DNA of 13,309 nt from Baffinella frigidus (GCA_026770585.1 MU646564.1:335041-348349), one strand, 5' to 3'; counted from the stretch's first letter, positions 1-7,371 are shown. Notes: generated by a model not told the origin, from the sequence alone. Translations and numbers: made by a program.

Positions 1-105
1 TTGGTGTCTAGGGTTCAGGGTTTGAGGTTTAGTGTTTGGTGTCTAGGGTTCAGGGTTTAGTGTTTAGTGTTTGGTGTCTAGGGTTCAGGGTTTAGTGTTT
101 AGTGG
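1..105. repeat. Degenerate telomere-like repeat tract
   Basis: The tract is built from imperfect 7-base words related to GGGTTTAG, such as GGTTTAGTG, GGTGTCTAGG and GGTTCAGGG, arranged in a higher-order period of about 35-42 bases. The resemblance to the plant-type telomere repeat TTTAGGG is direct. The words are too diverged for an active telomere end, so this is probably an interstitial or subtelomeric remnant. It continues past the left edge of the window. Confidence 0.7.
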
Positions 106-352
106 CTCGCTCTCTCGCGTTTTCAGTCAAGTTGTTCTCTCGCGGTAAGGTGGTGAGACCCTGGGGCAAACCCCGTCAGAAGGGTGAGGCGTGGCTTTTG
201 GGAATGCTGTCGAGCGAGTTTGGCACGAAATCAAACGCAGAGGTCGAAAATCGACCTTGGCTTTTCCGTAGGAAGCCCCTCTGTCCCTACGGTAGGGCCG
301 ATGGATTACGTGTAGATGGATTGTTCCCTTGTCGCTCGGCAGGGTGGACCGA

Positions 353-560
353 CGCGAGAATGCTGGAGGGGCCTATTCCAAAGTGAGATGTTTTTACAAG
401 TAAGCATGTGTGTAGTAACTTTCAACACAAATGCTGCAAATAATTCTGCAAATAATGCAAATAATTTTGCATAAATCAATTGGAGCCATTCAGGTAGAAA
501 TAATACCAGGCGCGAGATTGGAACACCCTATCCTGGTACCAATGTGTACAACCACACGTC
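353..560. repeat. Dispersed repeat fragments, AT-rich core
   Basis: This stretch contains pieces that recur elsewhere. GAGAATGCTGGAGGGGCCT near 355-374 matches 9977-9996 with one change. GCATGTGTGTAGTAA at 404-418 recurs at about 1340 and, inverted, near 10095. GGAACACCCTATCCTGGTAC at 520-539 is matched in inverted form at 10022-10042. Between them lies an AT-rich run of TGCAAATAAT-like words (430-480). No coding region was recognised. It looks like a decayed mosaic of an element that also left pieces in intron 4 of the plus-strand gene. Confidence 0.5.
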
Positions 561-597
561 TAAAAAGGTCCCTCGGGCCACCTTTCCGTTACCTTAT

Positions 598-693
598 CCA
601 TAGGAACCCCCCTATGCCCCTACGGGTTGCCTACCGCAGGGTCGTCCATAGGCACCCCCCTACGCCCCTACGGGTTGCCTACCGTAGGGTCGT
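598..693 (+). repeat. 48-bp tandem duplication
   Basis: Two adjacent 48-base copies (598-645 and 646-693) differ at only a few positions. Because 48 is a multiple of three, the plus frame reads as a doubled 16-residue unit ending in RVAYRRVV, but no other sign of a gene is present. The odd palindrome CCTACCGTAGG occurs in the second copy (678-688). A diverged relative lies at about 3570-3620, and the preceding 16 bases recur at 9745-9775 within intron 4 of the plus-strand gene. Confidence 0.7.
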
Positions 694-832
694 AGGTCTT
701 GTCGCTTAAGTGCAATTCAAAACTCCCTTCGAACTCCGCTGTGTGGCCTCACACTTGTCGAATGCACACCTCAAAACAGAAGAATCAACTTCCAGTCCCT
801 CGTTTTGTATGCCGGATTATCGCAGGCAGGGC

Positions 833-963
833 TACCACGCCAGACTGCTGGAGGGGGTAAGTCGCTTCGAAACCGTCATGAAAGACGGTGATGACGTTTG
901 ACAACCACAGCGCCCAGGGATGAATCAACTTTCGGCGACCCCTTCTAGGACTCTGGCGTGGTA
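833..963. mobile_element. MITE-like element, CCACGCCAG family, copy 1
   Basis: Inverted ends CCACGCCAGA (from 835) and TCTGGCGTGG (to 961) are flanked by TA on both sides (833-834 and 962-963), the expected target duplication of Tc1/mariner-type transposition. The interior is short and non-coding, so the element is non-autonomous. A second copy of nearly the same length with the same ends lies at 10729-10858. The size, ends and TA are seen; the superfamily assignment is inferred from the TA target alone. Confidence 0.75.
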
Positions 964-1122
964 CCACCAACCCTCATGGAATGACCAAATCGTCGATTTT
1001 CAGACCTCAGATTTACGGGGCAGCGGAGTCGATTCGACCCTGCTGCGTTAACTTAAGTCCCAATCTCAGTACAAAATTAACTTTTGGGGACAGGTCGAAA
1101 TCAATCGATGTGGTCCTTCCAT

Positions 1123-1258
1123 CCACACGGTGGACAACGAACCTTTCATCAAAAGTCAATTTACCTGAAGACAATTGACATCACGGAATTTTCGGATGCA
1201 AATTGGTCACGTATCACCCCGGAATCCGGGGTCAACGAAACCCTCGTAACCCACCATG
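1123..1258. mobile_element. CCACACGGTGG element, copy 1, interrupted
   Basis: This copy is about 75-80% identical to 2037-2171, including the run CCTTTCATCAAAAGTCAA and the stretch around GGGTCAACGAAACCCTCGTA. It begins with CCACACGGTGG. Its right end is damaged: after CCCACC the sequence breaks into another hairpin element (1259-1401), and GTGGAGGCAC after that element resembles the sequence just past the intact end of copy 2. It contains the perfect 15-base palindrome CCCCGGAATCCGGGG at 1217-1231. Confidence 0.65.
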
Positions 1259-1401
1259 TTAATCTCCACACAAGTATTAATCAATTGCTTTCTGGCAACG
1301 AAAATAACTACACGATTTGCTTACACAAGTAACAGTAGAGCATGTGTGTAGTAAATTTCGTTGCGCCAAAAGCAATTAATTAATACTTTTGTGGAGATAA
1401 A
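1259..1401. mobile_element. Long-armed hairpin MITE inserted in the previous element
   Basis: Two arms of about 65 bases (1259-1325 and 1337-1401) form an imperfect inverted repeat at roughly 80% identity, starting TTAATCTCCACA on the left and, read on the opposite strand, TTTATCTCCACA on the right. The spacer is only about 11 bases, so the element could fold into one long hairpin. It interrupts the right end of the element at 1123, which dates it as the younger insertion. Pieces of its arm occur at 404-418 and near 10095. Confidence 0.7.
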
Positions 1402-1621
1402 GTGGAGGCACGCCGTCGTAAGGGCCTTTCAAGGCGAGGCAAGCCACTGGAGGAGGACCTAACAAGCCTCCGGCGGAGATGAATGTGGGAAAGCTGACCG
1501 GCATCGCGCCGTTGAACCGCAGCGGCACCGGGCATGGGTGCGCGGCGGAGCAGTTGGACACCGCATTGCCCATCGTGCTGCCGACGAGAACACGCGCGGG
1601 TTAGGAGACATGCCTCCAGGA

Positions 1622-1918
1622 CACGATTCGGTATCATCCTGCTTCAAGATTCGGTATCATCCTGCTTCACGGTCCGGTAGAGCGTGTGCGGTAATTGTTG
1701 TCCGGTTTCGATTTCGGGGTTTCATGTTTTCGAGTTTTCGTTTGCACCGGAAGTGTCCATTTAAAATGTTTTACGGCCTTGACAATATTGTAAAAGTCTC
1801 GAAAACATGAAACCCCGATCTCAAAAACGGACAACAATTACCGCAAACGCTCTATCACCCTGCTTCAAGATTCGGTATCATCCTGCCTCGAGGACAAGAT
1901 TCGGTATCACCTCGGGGA
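1622..1918. repeat. 23-bp tandem repeat split by a MITE
   Basis: Units based on CAAGATTCGGTATCATCCTG plus CTT start at 1622, 1645, 1668 and 1866, and degenerate GACAAGATTCGGTATCA units follow to about 1918. The third unit is split after its TA at 1678-1679 by the element at 1680-1852. Joining 1668-1679 to 1855-1865 restores exactly 23 bases, the length of its neighbours. Confidence 0.8.
1680..1852. mobile_element. MITE with 55-bp inverted arms and TA duplication
   Basis: The left arm (1680-1734) and right arm (1798-1852) are inverted copies matching at 50 of 55 positions, with ends GAGCGTGTGCGG and CCGCAAACGCTC. The 63-base middle is AT-rich and non-coding. The element is flanked by TA at 1678-1679 and 1853-1854, and its host is a 23-bp tandem unit, so the insertion site and duplicated dinucleotide can be defined exactly. 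This indicates a TA-targeting cut-and-paste transposon derivative of 173 bp mobilised in trans. No transposase is present in the window. Confidence 0.85.
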
Positions 1919-2036
1919 CAAGATTCGGTGAGGGAAGGGACGGAAGCGGGGAGAGTGCCAGGGAAGAGGCGCTTCAAACTATCCCAGCGTATGTAAACAA
2001 GGTAATATTATCACCCAAACGTACCGTAGGCGCAAA

Positions 2037-2171
2037 CCACACGGTGGACTACAGACCTTTCATCAAAAGTCAACTTGAAGACAATTAACTTTACGGATTT
2101 TTCTGATGCAAATTGGACACGTATCACCCTGGAATCCAGGGTCAACGAAACCCTCGTAGCCCACCGTGTGG
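2037..2171. mobile_element. CCACACGGTGG element, copy 2, intact
   Basis: Inverted ends CCACACGGTGG (2037-2047) and CCACCGTGTGG (2161-2171) bound 135 bases. The first copy is at 1123. Between the copies, the internal palindrome has changed from CCCCGGAATCCGGGG to CCCTGGAATCCAGGG (2127-2141), a paired change that keeps perfect symmetry. No coding capacity is seen, and no target duplication is evident beyond a possible AA. Confidence 0.7.
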
Positions 2172-2218
2172 AAGCACCACCCGCGTAGCACGCCGCGAAT
2201 CTCATACGGGAACACATA

Positions 2219-2324
2219 TAATTTATAAACCGGATTCAATGAAATTTACTGCACAGAACGATTTTTACATGTAACATTAAAGAAACCGTGCAGCAATTTT
2301 GATTGAAATCCAATTTATAAATTG
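2219..2324. mobile_element. AT-rich hairpin MITE with TA flanks
   Basis: The left arm beginning TAATTTATAAACCGGATT and the right arm ending in AATCCAATTTATAAATTG are inverted copies extending about 40 bases to the GTGCAG/CTGCAC region. TA flanks the element at 2217-2218 and 2325-2326. It is about 106 bases long and non-coding. Confidence 0.65.
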
Positions 2325-2447
2325 TAAGTGTTTCCATATGAAATCGCCGGGCATCCAAAAACATCGAGGCGGCGGGAGCACTGCGCGACACGGGATACGG
2401 GTCCGCAGAGAAGGGGTGCTGCCTGCGATAATCTGCCATTCAAAAGG

Positions 2448-2582
2448 GAGGGACCGGAAGTTTATTCTTCTGTTTGAGGGACCGGAAGTTTATTCTTCTG
2501 TTTGAGGGACCGGAAGTTTATTTTTCGAGGGACCGGAAGTTTATTCTTCTGTTTGAGGGACCGGAAGTTTATTCTTCTGTTT
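2448..2582. repeat. 28-bp minisatellite, five units
   Basis: Units starting GAGGGACCGGAAGTTTATTC occur at 2448, 2476, 2504, 2527 and 2555. Four are 28 bases long; the third is shortened to 23 bases. There are no unique spacers between units, so this is a tandem minisatellite and not a CRISPR array. The last unit runs into TTTTCAG at 2586, a good acceptor-like sequence. Confidence 0.9.
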
Positions 2583-2622
2583 TCAGGTATGCATGGGACA
2601 GCTTTGAGGGATGCTGTTTTAG

Positions 2623-2688
2623 TGGTTAGTGTGTGGGACGGACCCATCGTCGTTGAGGGCGTGGAGAGAGCCCTTGACGGGCGTGGTG
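2623..2688 (+). CDS. Possible isolated exon, low confidence
   Basis: A 66-base stretch has an acceptor-like TGTTTTAG before it and the strong donor-like GTAAGC after it (2689). It reads without stops as a short peptide (VVSVWDGPIVVEGVERAL then DGRG). Parts of the sequence downstream belong to a repeat, no neighbouring exon could be joined, and the composition is not clearly coding. It is recorded only because both splice-like borders are present; it may equally be repeat DNA. Confidence 0.2.
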
Positions 2689-2714
2689 GTAAGCTCGAAT
2701 TGGCAGACCTCCGG

Positions 2715-3250
2715 GACGCACTGGCTCACCACGTTGCACGTCCCCGACGCTTCGCACCTCTGCCGGGGGGCGGGCGAGGGTTAGGGTGGAGACCTACCTC
2801 GTGTCCTCGAGTGGCTTCTCTCTCTCTCCCTCCCTCCCTCCCTCCCTCCCTCCCTCCCTCCCGGCACGCACTGGCTCATGACGTTGCACGTCCCCGACGC
2901 TTCGCACCTCTGTCGTGGGGGGGGGGTCCGGCAGAGGTGACCATTGTGTCGATTGGTCCAGCAGAGGTGAGACCATCGCCGTGAGTGTTTGAGGCACGTT
3001 CGATTTCATCTCGGGACACAACTAAACCAGTATCACGTTGCACGCCCCCGACGCTTCGCACCTCTGCCGGGGTGCATCGAGGTTATGAGCCTCGCACTTC
3101 TGAGGAGAAGCCACGAACAAGGCGGGGGGGTCCAGCAGAGGTGGCCATCGATTGGCTGAGAGCATGGAACCCGACGCTTCGCATCTCTGCCGGGGGGTTC
3201 CAGCAGAAGTCGTTGTTGTGTCGATTGGTCGAGAGCGTGTACCCCTACCG
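2715..3250. repeat. Degenerate ~150-bp tandem repeat
   Basis: A block with core ACGTTGCACGTCCCCGACGC followed by TTCGCACCTCTGCCGGGG recurs near 2731, 2881, 3035 and (partial) 3170. It is usually followed by GGTCCAGCAGAGGTG and GTGTCGATTGGT. The spacing is roughly 135-155 bases. A pyrimidine microsatellite of CCCT units (2816-2862) and a run of ten G separate some units. This explains the open frames here, which are by-products of the repeat. Confidence 0.75.
2816..2862. repeat. CCCT/CT microsatellite
   Basis: The run begins with CT dinucleotides and continues with about nine CCCT units. It is simple-sequence DNA lying between two units of the 150-bp repeat. Confidence 0.95.
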
Positions 3251-3262
3251 CCTTGAGAAAGT

Positions 3263-3520
3263 TCGATTTCATCTCGGGATATCCCTTAAGTGGCCAGTAG
3301 GCCCATACGCCCTATGGTAGGGCCCTAGGACCTGCCTAGGACCTCTTGGCCGTCAAATTTGACTACCTGGGCACTTAAGGGATAACTGGGTCAGTATCAC
3401 TGTTTATGCCATGCCGGGTTTGATGTGTGGCATTCTAGCGTGGTTCGTACTCGGTCGGGCACAAAATCCATGCCTATCATTGCATACCCGTGATACTGAT
3501 TCAGTTTATCTCCCGAAATT
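3263..3520. mobile_element. Hairpin element carrying a nested MITE
   Basis: When the insertion at 3282-3382 and one TA are removed, the left arm reads ATTTCATCTCGGGATAACTG followed by GGTCAGTATCAC. The right arm at about 3487-3520 is its imperfect inverse, with CGTGATACTGATTCAG and TCTCCCGAAAT. A related, uninterrupted copy of the left arm lies at 2998-3037, where TTCGATTTCATCTCGGGACA is followed by CAACTAAACCAGTATCAC. The outer element is therefore older than the nested one. Confidence 0.55.
3280..3384. mobile_element. TCCCTTAAGTG MITE, copy 1
   Basis: Inverted ends TCCCTTAAGTG (from 3282) and CACTTAAGGGA (to 3382) are flanked by TA at 3280-3281 and 3383-3384. The interior contains CCCTAGGACCT and a near-palindromic CCCTATGGTAGGG. 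A second copy of almost equal length is at 11426-11529. The two share the ends and the middle and differ elsewhere. No coding capacity is seen. Confidence 0.8.
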
Positions 3521-3700
3521 AAGATGCATAGGCATCCACAGGGGCACGGCGCCATTTCCGTCCACGGAAATCCGTAGGACACACCCTAGGTCCCTACGGA
3601 TGGCCTACCGTAGGGTCCTCAGGATGATTCGCGGATGGGTTGTTCACGAAATCCCTTCTCAGCCTGGGGTGTGGTTGTCAGCCTGTGGGACAATAAAGTG

Positions 3701-3705
<5 letters not shown>

Positions 3706-3735
<30 letters not shown>
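3706..3735. repeat. CT dinucleotide microsatellite
   Basis: Fifteen TC units form an uninterrupted simple repeat. Confidence 0.95.
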
Positions 3736-3739
<4 letters not shown>

Positions 3740-3788
3740 TCAACTTGACATTAGTCGGCATGACAACTTCACTCGGAGTCAGAACATT

Positions 3789-3891
3789 TCGCCTAAGTCA
3801 ACTCCCCCTGAAAACCAGCGCCTTAAGTCAAATGCCGGCCATGGTGGCAGGGTCCATCTAAACGAAATCAGGGGAACGTTGACTTAGGTGA
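3789..3891. mobile_element. CCTAAGTCAAC hairpin element
   Basis: The left end TCGCCTAAGTCAAC with CCCCCTGA is matched in inverted orientation by TCAGGGGAACGTTGACTTAG plus GTGA at the right. The element is about 103 bases. Its TTGACTTA theme recurs in the hairpin at 11684-11769 and near 10790 and 10885, suggesting related ends. The target duplication is unclear. Confidence 0.55.
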
Positions 3892-4026
3892 GCTGGTTGA
3901 CTTGGCTGAAATCTTGTGGGTCGGAGTGCAGTTGGTGAACCCGACCTAGGCAGAGCTGGAAAGTCGAAGTGATGTAATGTTGAAGTGCGTGTAAGCCCGG
4001 TAAGGGGCAGGTGGAAGGTACGAGAC

Positions 4027-4201
4027 CTGCAGCTGCGCGTCGCACTCCGGGAAGCGGCGGACGTCAGAGTAGGTGTACGTGTTGACCTCGAGCCCCAGCC
4101 CGTCGAGGCCCGACGAGCAGCAGCACCCGTAGCTGTCCGTGCCCAGCAGCTGCAGTGGCTGCTCCTGCATCCTCCCAGAACACGCCCCGAGCGCGTTGCA
4201 C
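4027..4201 (-). CDS. Exon of cysteine-rich unknown protein (3' exon seen)
   Basis: On the minus strand, 58 full codons (4200 down to 4027) follow the acceptor ACCCCCCGCAG at about 4212-4202. Of these codons, 54 end in G or C, and this bias collapses below 4027, where a GTCTCG donor begins. The peptide contains a CCC cluster, the stretch LLGTDSYGCCCSSGLDGLG and FPECDAQLQ, giving six or more cysteines in 58 residues. Its first base completes a codon split after two bases at 4381, so it joins the exon at 4381-4588 in phase. No family was recognised. The cysteine content would suit an extracytoplasmic protein, but that is inference. Confidence 0.55.
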
Positions 4202-4380
4202 CTGCGGGGGGTCGTGCTAGCTGAGGGTCCACAGCAGGGACGCTCTGCGGTCTGCGACATGATGCTGGCTCGCTGGAAATGAGGGACAAGAGGTTGCGGC
4301 TGTGGGTGCCGGCCACAGGGAGCGAGGGAGGCCAAGTCCAGGATGAAGGGTGCAGGGGCATGTTTGTTGGATTGCCGCAC

Positions 4381-4588
4381 CCGAAGCCGGCGAGGGAGCC
4401 GTGAAGAGGTTTCCCCCGGCAGCCATCTCCGAGGAGGAAATCCTCGTAAGCTGTGTATGTCTTGTCAATGGGACAGGGTGCCGTCTTCCCCCTGTGGTTT
4501 CCCTGGCTCCACGACTCCTGATGATTCACCGTCCCCCCTCCGGTGGCGGTGTCGAAGTTGCCTCCTATGCATGTATACGTCCCGCCGC
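4381..4588 (-). CDS. Upstream exon of the cysteine-rich unknown protein
   Basis: The minus-strand reading from 4588 to 4381 gives 68 full codons, including YTCIGGNFDTATGGG, the middle piece TAPCPIDKTYTAYEDFLLG and a Gly-rich end. It follows a good acceptor, a pyrimidine-rich run ending GCGCTGTCCCAG, and ends at the donor GTGCGG (4380 downward). The 179-base intron between it and the next exon carries a CTAGC branch-like site before its acceptor. The frame enters after one base of a codon and leaves after two, and the latter fits the next exon. Upstream exons were not identified with confidence. The hydrophobic-looking residues encoded just before 4588 are the intron's pyrimidine tract and not a signal peptide. 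Confidence 0.5.
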
Positions 4589-4891
4589 CTGGGACAGCGC
4601 AACTCAACAAAAGAAACCCCACCAGCAAAGGAGCGGACCCTCGGCACACCCATCGCAACCCCGTCGGGGGTCGTCTGATCCGATCTCCACTCCGCTGAAA
4701 TTCATCCTCCGTGCTCTGCCTGCAGCATGCTGCCTCCTCCGCTGCTGGGCCCGGGACGACTTCCCGTTCCAAAGATGCCCAAACCCCGGGTCTCTGCCGC
4801 CTTCCAGCGCCCATCTGCCGGGTCGGTCCAGCGGAGGGCCGGGTAGGTGGGTCCGATGTATCGCTAGAACTCATCGTTGGGATGAAAGCGT

Positions 4892-5344
4892 CATTCCTTG
4901 AGTTGAGCCGCGATCATTTTTGCGGTTTCCCCCGCCATTAAGGATCGACTTTTCACCTGAAAGTCAACCTGACCGCCCTCTGACAGCCACTTTTGCTGAA
5001 ACCTTTTGAGGAGGCATCCGGAGTTCCCCGAAATGAAGAGGTCTTTTCCCGGGACCCTTCGCTCACACATCCACCTTTCTCTCCTTCCATCTTTTGGTGT
5101 CTGGCTGATTTCACCTCACCCCCCCCACACAATCCTCTCACCCCTCGGAGTCTTGCTCCCTGTTGACTCTGGGGTATCTGTGGTTGGAGCTCTTATTTCA
5201 ACCATGGGATACCATGAGCCTCATAAAGGCTGACTTGGGTTCGGTGTGTGCGTGAGCATGGTAACCAATTGGTATACCTTCACCCACCCCAAAGAACCAA
5301 CCCTTTATCCCCTCTTCACGAGCCTCTGCACTGGAGAGCTGAAC
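4892..5344. other. No gene seen; short repeat pieces
   Basis: No exon with convincing borders was found on either strand. The block at about 4982-5032, with GAGGAGGCATCCGGAGTTCC, recurs in diverged form at about 6047-6095. A small hairpin GACTTTTCACCTGAAAGTC lies at 4947-4965, and a near-palindrome GGTAACCAATTGGTATACC at about 5260-5278. Confidence 0.5.
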
Positions 5345-5444
5345 GCGATCCGAAAGCAAAAATGGTTTCTTTGCAGTCCTTTCTACGGAAGGGCGTGTCG
5401 TTGGGCTATGTTGGGCGGAATTAAAACCGAAAGGACTTAAAGGA
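5345..5444 (+). repeat. 100-bp repeat, left member of an inverted pair
   Basis: Beginning GCGATCCGAAAGCAAAAATG, this stretch matches the reverse complement of 7563-7667 at roughly 80-85%, including GGCGTGTCGTTGG and the ATGTTGGG motif. The two copies face each other with GCGATCC at the outer ends, as terminal inverted repeats would. A third, partial and internally repeated relative is at 5941-6040. Confidence 0.75.
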
Positions 5445-5940
5445 TCACTCGGCCCTCGGCTCACTCGGCCCTCACTTATTCGGCCCTCGCCCCTCGACCT
5501 TCGTTTCTCGGCCTTAGCTCCTCCGTAGCCAACCTCGGGTCGTGTTGGGAAGAGTCTCTTTCTGATTTTGCCACGCCAGCCCTAGCGCAGACTCAAATCT
5601 CTCTCCTCTCGAGGTCTCTGTATCATCACGCGGGGACGCCGCCCTCGAATTCACAAAAATGAGAGAGCTGAAGAGCCTGGGTTAGGGTTGGTCGGCAGAA
5701 TTGGGAGGTAGGTTTTTTTTGACACGCAAGTAGGTCCGGTTGTACATTGGTGCAGGGGCACATGTAGCCAACGACGTTGTACGCAACATGTGGCTAGGGA
5801 CGATAAGACAGAGTTCGTCCTTCACGACTTTTAGGTTTTATTGGTGTAGCGCTCAGGACCGATTCAGATGAGGAACTTTTCCAGGAACACCCTTCTACAG
5901 AGCTCCCCTTTACTTGGCTGTGCCGTAAATCCGGTCGTCA
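5445..5940. other. No gene seen; short TCGGCCCTC repeats
   Basis: At 5448-5515 the word CTCGGCCCTC or a close variant occurs several times. Near 5760-5805 a short direct repeat of ACATGTAGCC / ACATGTGGCTA is present. No exon, RNA gene or long inverted repeat was recognised in the remainder. Confidence 0.5.
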
Positions 5941-6040
5941 GTTATGTTGGGAAACAATCAAACCTAAAGGTCCCAATCAAACCTAAAGGTCATCAAACCT
6001 AAAGTTATGTTGGGAAACAATCAAACCTGAAGGTCCTTGG
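5941..6040. repeat. ATGTTGGG...AAACCTAAAGGTC short tandem repeats
   Basis: GTTATGTTGGGAAACAATCA occurs twice (from 5941 and 6004), and AATCAAACCTAAAGGTC or a variant occurs four times. The sequence is related to the inner end of the 100-bp inverted pair at 5345-5444 and 7563-7667. Confidence 0.75.
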
Positions 6041-6094
6041 GCAGAAATGACGGCTGTGGGAAACTTCTTGAGAAGGCGTCCGGAGTTCCCCGAT

Positions 6095-6910
6095 GCATTG
6101 TTGCATCGGGGGGTTAGAAGGTGTGGGGGGGCGCTCGTGTCAAAGTGAGAGCAGGTCTATGCAGACAGGATTTGTGATTATTTGAACTCTGCAGAGAGGG
6201 AGGGGGGTGAGGCTTATGAGGGTTTGGTGTTTTGGGTGTGGGGTTTGGGGTCTCGGGTTTCGGGTTCAGGGTTGAAGATTTGAGGTTTAGTTTGGGGTTT
6301 AGGTTTAGGGAGTAGGGAGTAGGGAGTAGGGGGTAGGGAGTAAGGTTCGGGGTTTATGGTTTATGATTTCAGATCTCGGTTTTCGGTTTCAGGGTTGAGG
6401 GTTGAGGGTTGAGAAGGCTGAGACTTTATTTCGAAATATCGAAATAATCGAAATAAAGACCCAGCCTTCTCCCGCCCCCCGTCCCTATCGTCGACCGGGG
6501 GCCCGATGTTCCGTTGCATGCTTACTTTCAAGGAGACGAGTGCGAGGGTGTGTATGGGGGGGGGCTTGTATCGAAGTGAGAGCAGGGCTATGCAGACAGA
6601 ATTTGTGACCATCTGTACTCAGAGCGGCAGAGAGAGGGGGGGATGGGGCTTATTAGGGTTTGGGTTTTGGGGTTTGAGGTTGAGGGTTTGGGTTTTAGGG
6701 TTTAGGGTTTGGAGTTGTGAGTTTAGGGTTTAGTGTTTAGGGTTGAGGGGGTAGGGTTTAGTAGGGAGTAGGGGGTAGGGAGTAGGGCTCGGGGTTTACG
6801 GTTTGTGGTTTCGGGTCTCGGGTTTCGGGTCTCGGGTTTCGAGATCAGGGTTTAGGGTTCAGGGTGCAGGGTTAAGGATTAAAGGTTAAAGGTTTCGGGT
6901 TTCGGGTTCA
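6095..6910. repeat. Two ~430-bp subtelomere-like units
   Basis: Unit 1 (about 6095-6410) and unit 2 (about 6506-6910) share, in order, GATGyattGTTGCAT-like sequence, a G-run, AAGTGAGAGCAG (6143 and 6574), CTATGCAGACAG, a GGGTTTAGGG-like tract, repeats of GGGAGTAGGGAGTAGGG, and TCGGGTTTCGGG words. The copies are offset by about 430-440 bases. Words of the type TTTAGGG suggest subtelomeric origin in a green-lineage genome. The open frames here are G-rich by-products. Confidence 0.75.
6411..6471. mobile_element. 61-base hairpin between subtelomere-like units
   Basis: GAGAAGGCTGAGACTTTATT followed by TCGAAAT is the inverse of the right half, which ends AATAAAGACCCAGCCTTCTC. Only a short middle separates the arms. 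It sits in the linker between the two ~430-bp units and may be a tiny MITE or a structured spacer. Confidence 0.65.
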
Positions 6911-6989
6911 GGTTTAGTTTTCTTCTTCTTTTTTCCCCATTTATTTATTTTCGGGCAAGTGGCGCAGGGCACTTTAAGGAATCGTTTCA

Positions 6990-7105
6990 AGGCGCGGGGG
7001 CCCGCCCGCTCGCCCGCCCGCCCGCCCGATGCACCGTCGCGACCGCCTCGCGATGGCGCGTCCGACGGTGCCTCACATGCCGCGGCGCGCCCCCGCCCCC
7101 CCACG
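6990..7105. repeat. GC-rich CCCG tract with palindrome
   Basis: Repeats of CCCG (about 6999-7028) are followed by an inverted repeat with arms GCACCGTCG and CGACGGTGC at about 7030-7072. The extreme GC content contrasts with the AT-rich TTTATTTATTTT just before it. No gene is supported: arginine/proline-rich frames exist on both strands, as expected of GC repeats. Confidence 0.6.
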
Positions 7106-7134
7106 GGGCGGGCTGCCCGGAAAACACGGCTCAT

Positions 7135-7229
7135 GGAACCATTGCCTGGAAAATACCGAACTTGGAACTTGATTTTCCGGATAGCGATCTACCCGAAAAA
7201 ATCAATGAGATTTTCCGGGCAATGGTTCT
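7135..7229. mobile_element. Hairpin element, GAACCATTGCC ends
   Basis: The ends GGAACCATTGCCTGGAAAAT and, read inversely from 7229, AGAACCATTGCCCGGAAAAT match at 18 of 20 positions. The interior is non-coding with a weaker second inverted repeat. No clear target duplication was seen. Confidence 0.65.
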
Positions 7230-7270
7230 AAGAGTCGTGGAGAAGCAGCGCTTTTGAGTAGGGACATGAT

Positions 7271-7371
7271 CTGGCACCCTTTACAACAAAAATCTGAGAT
7301 CACATTTGTGAAATAGAATTGAAAGTCAATGCACAAATGTGGTTTCAGATTTTTGTTGTAAGGGGTGCCAG
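7271..7371 (+). mobile_element. 101-base hairpin with 40-bp stem
   Basis: The arms 7271-7310 and 7332-7371, starting CTGGCACCC and ending GGGTGCCAG, are inverted copies matching at 37 of 40 positions with a 21-base loop. In a plus-strand RNA all three differences (stem positions 10, 28 and 30) would be G-U pairs, giving an unbroken 40-bp stem; a minus-strand RNA would instead have A-C mismatches. It could be a MITE or a precursor of small RNAs. There is no TA duplication. Confidence 0.7.

Noticed and set aside
1-105. True chromosome end
   Set aside because: The telomere-like words are degenerate and mixed, unlike an active array.
2448-2582. CRISPR array
   Set aside because: Units abut with no unique spacers; it is a minisatellite in a eukaryotic context. 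The same holds for 12443-12606, 12721-12806 and 13152-13309.
2654-2731. EF-hand-like DGRGGKLELADLRDAL
   Set aside because: The loop lacks the acidic ligands expected for calcium binding, a strong donor-like GTAAGC splits it, and its end belongs to a tandem repeat.
3858-4874. Single 338-residue minus-strand reading frame with a signal-peptide-like LLVGFLLLSC segment
   Set aside because: Codon bias shifts to another frame below about 4201, splice borders explain the shift, and the hydrophobic run coincides with a pyrimidine tract ending in CAG.
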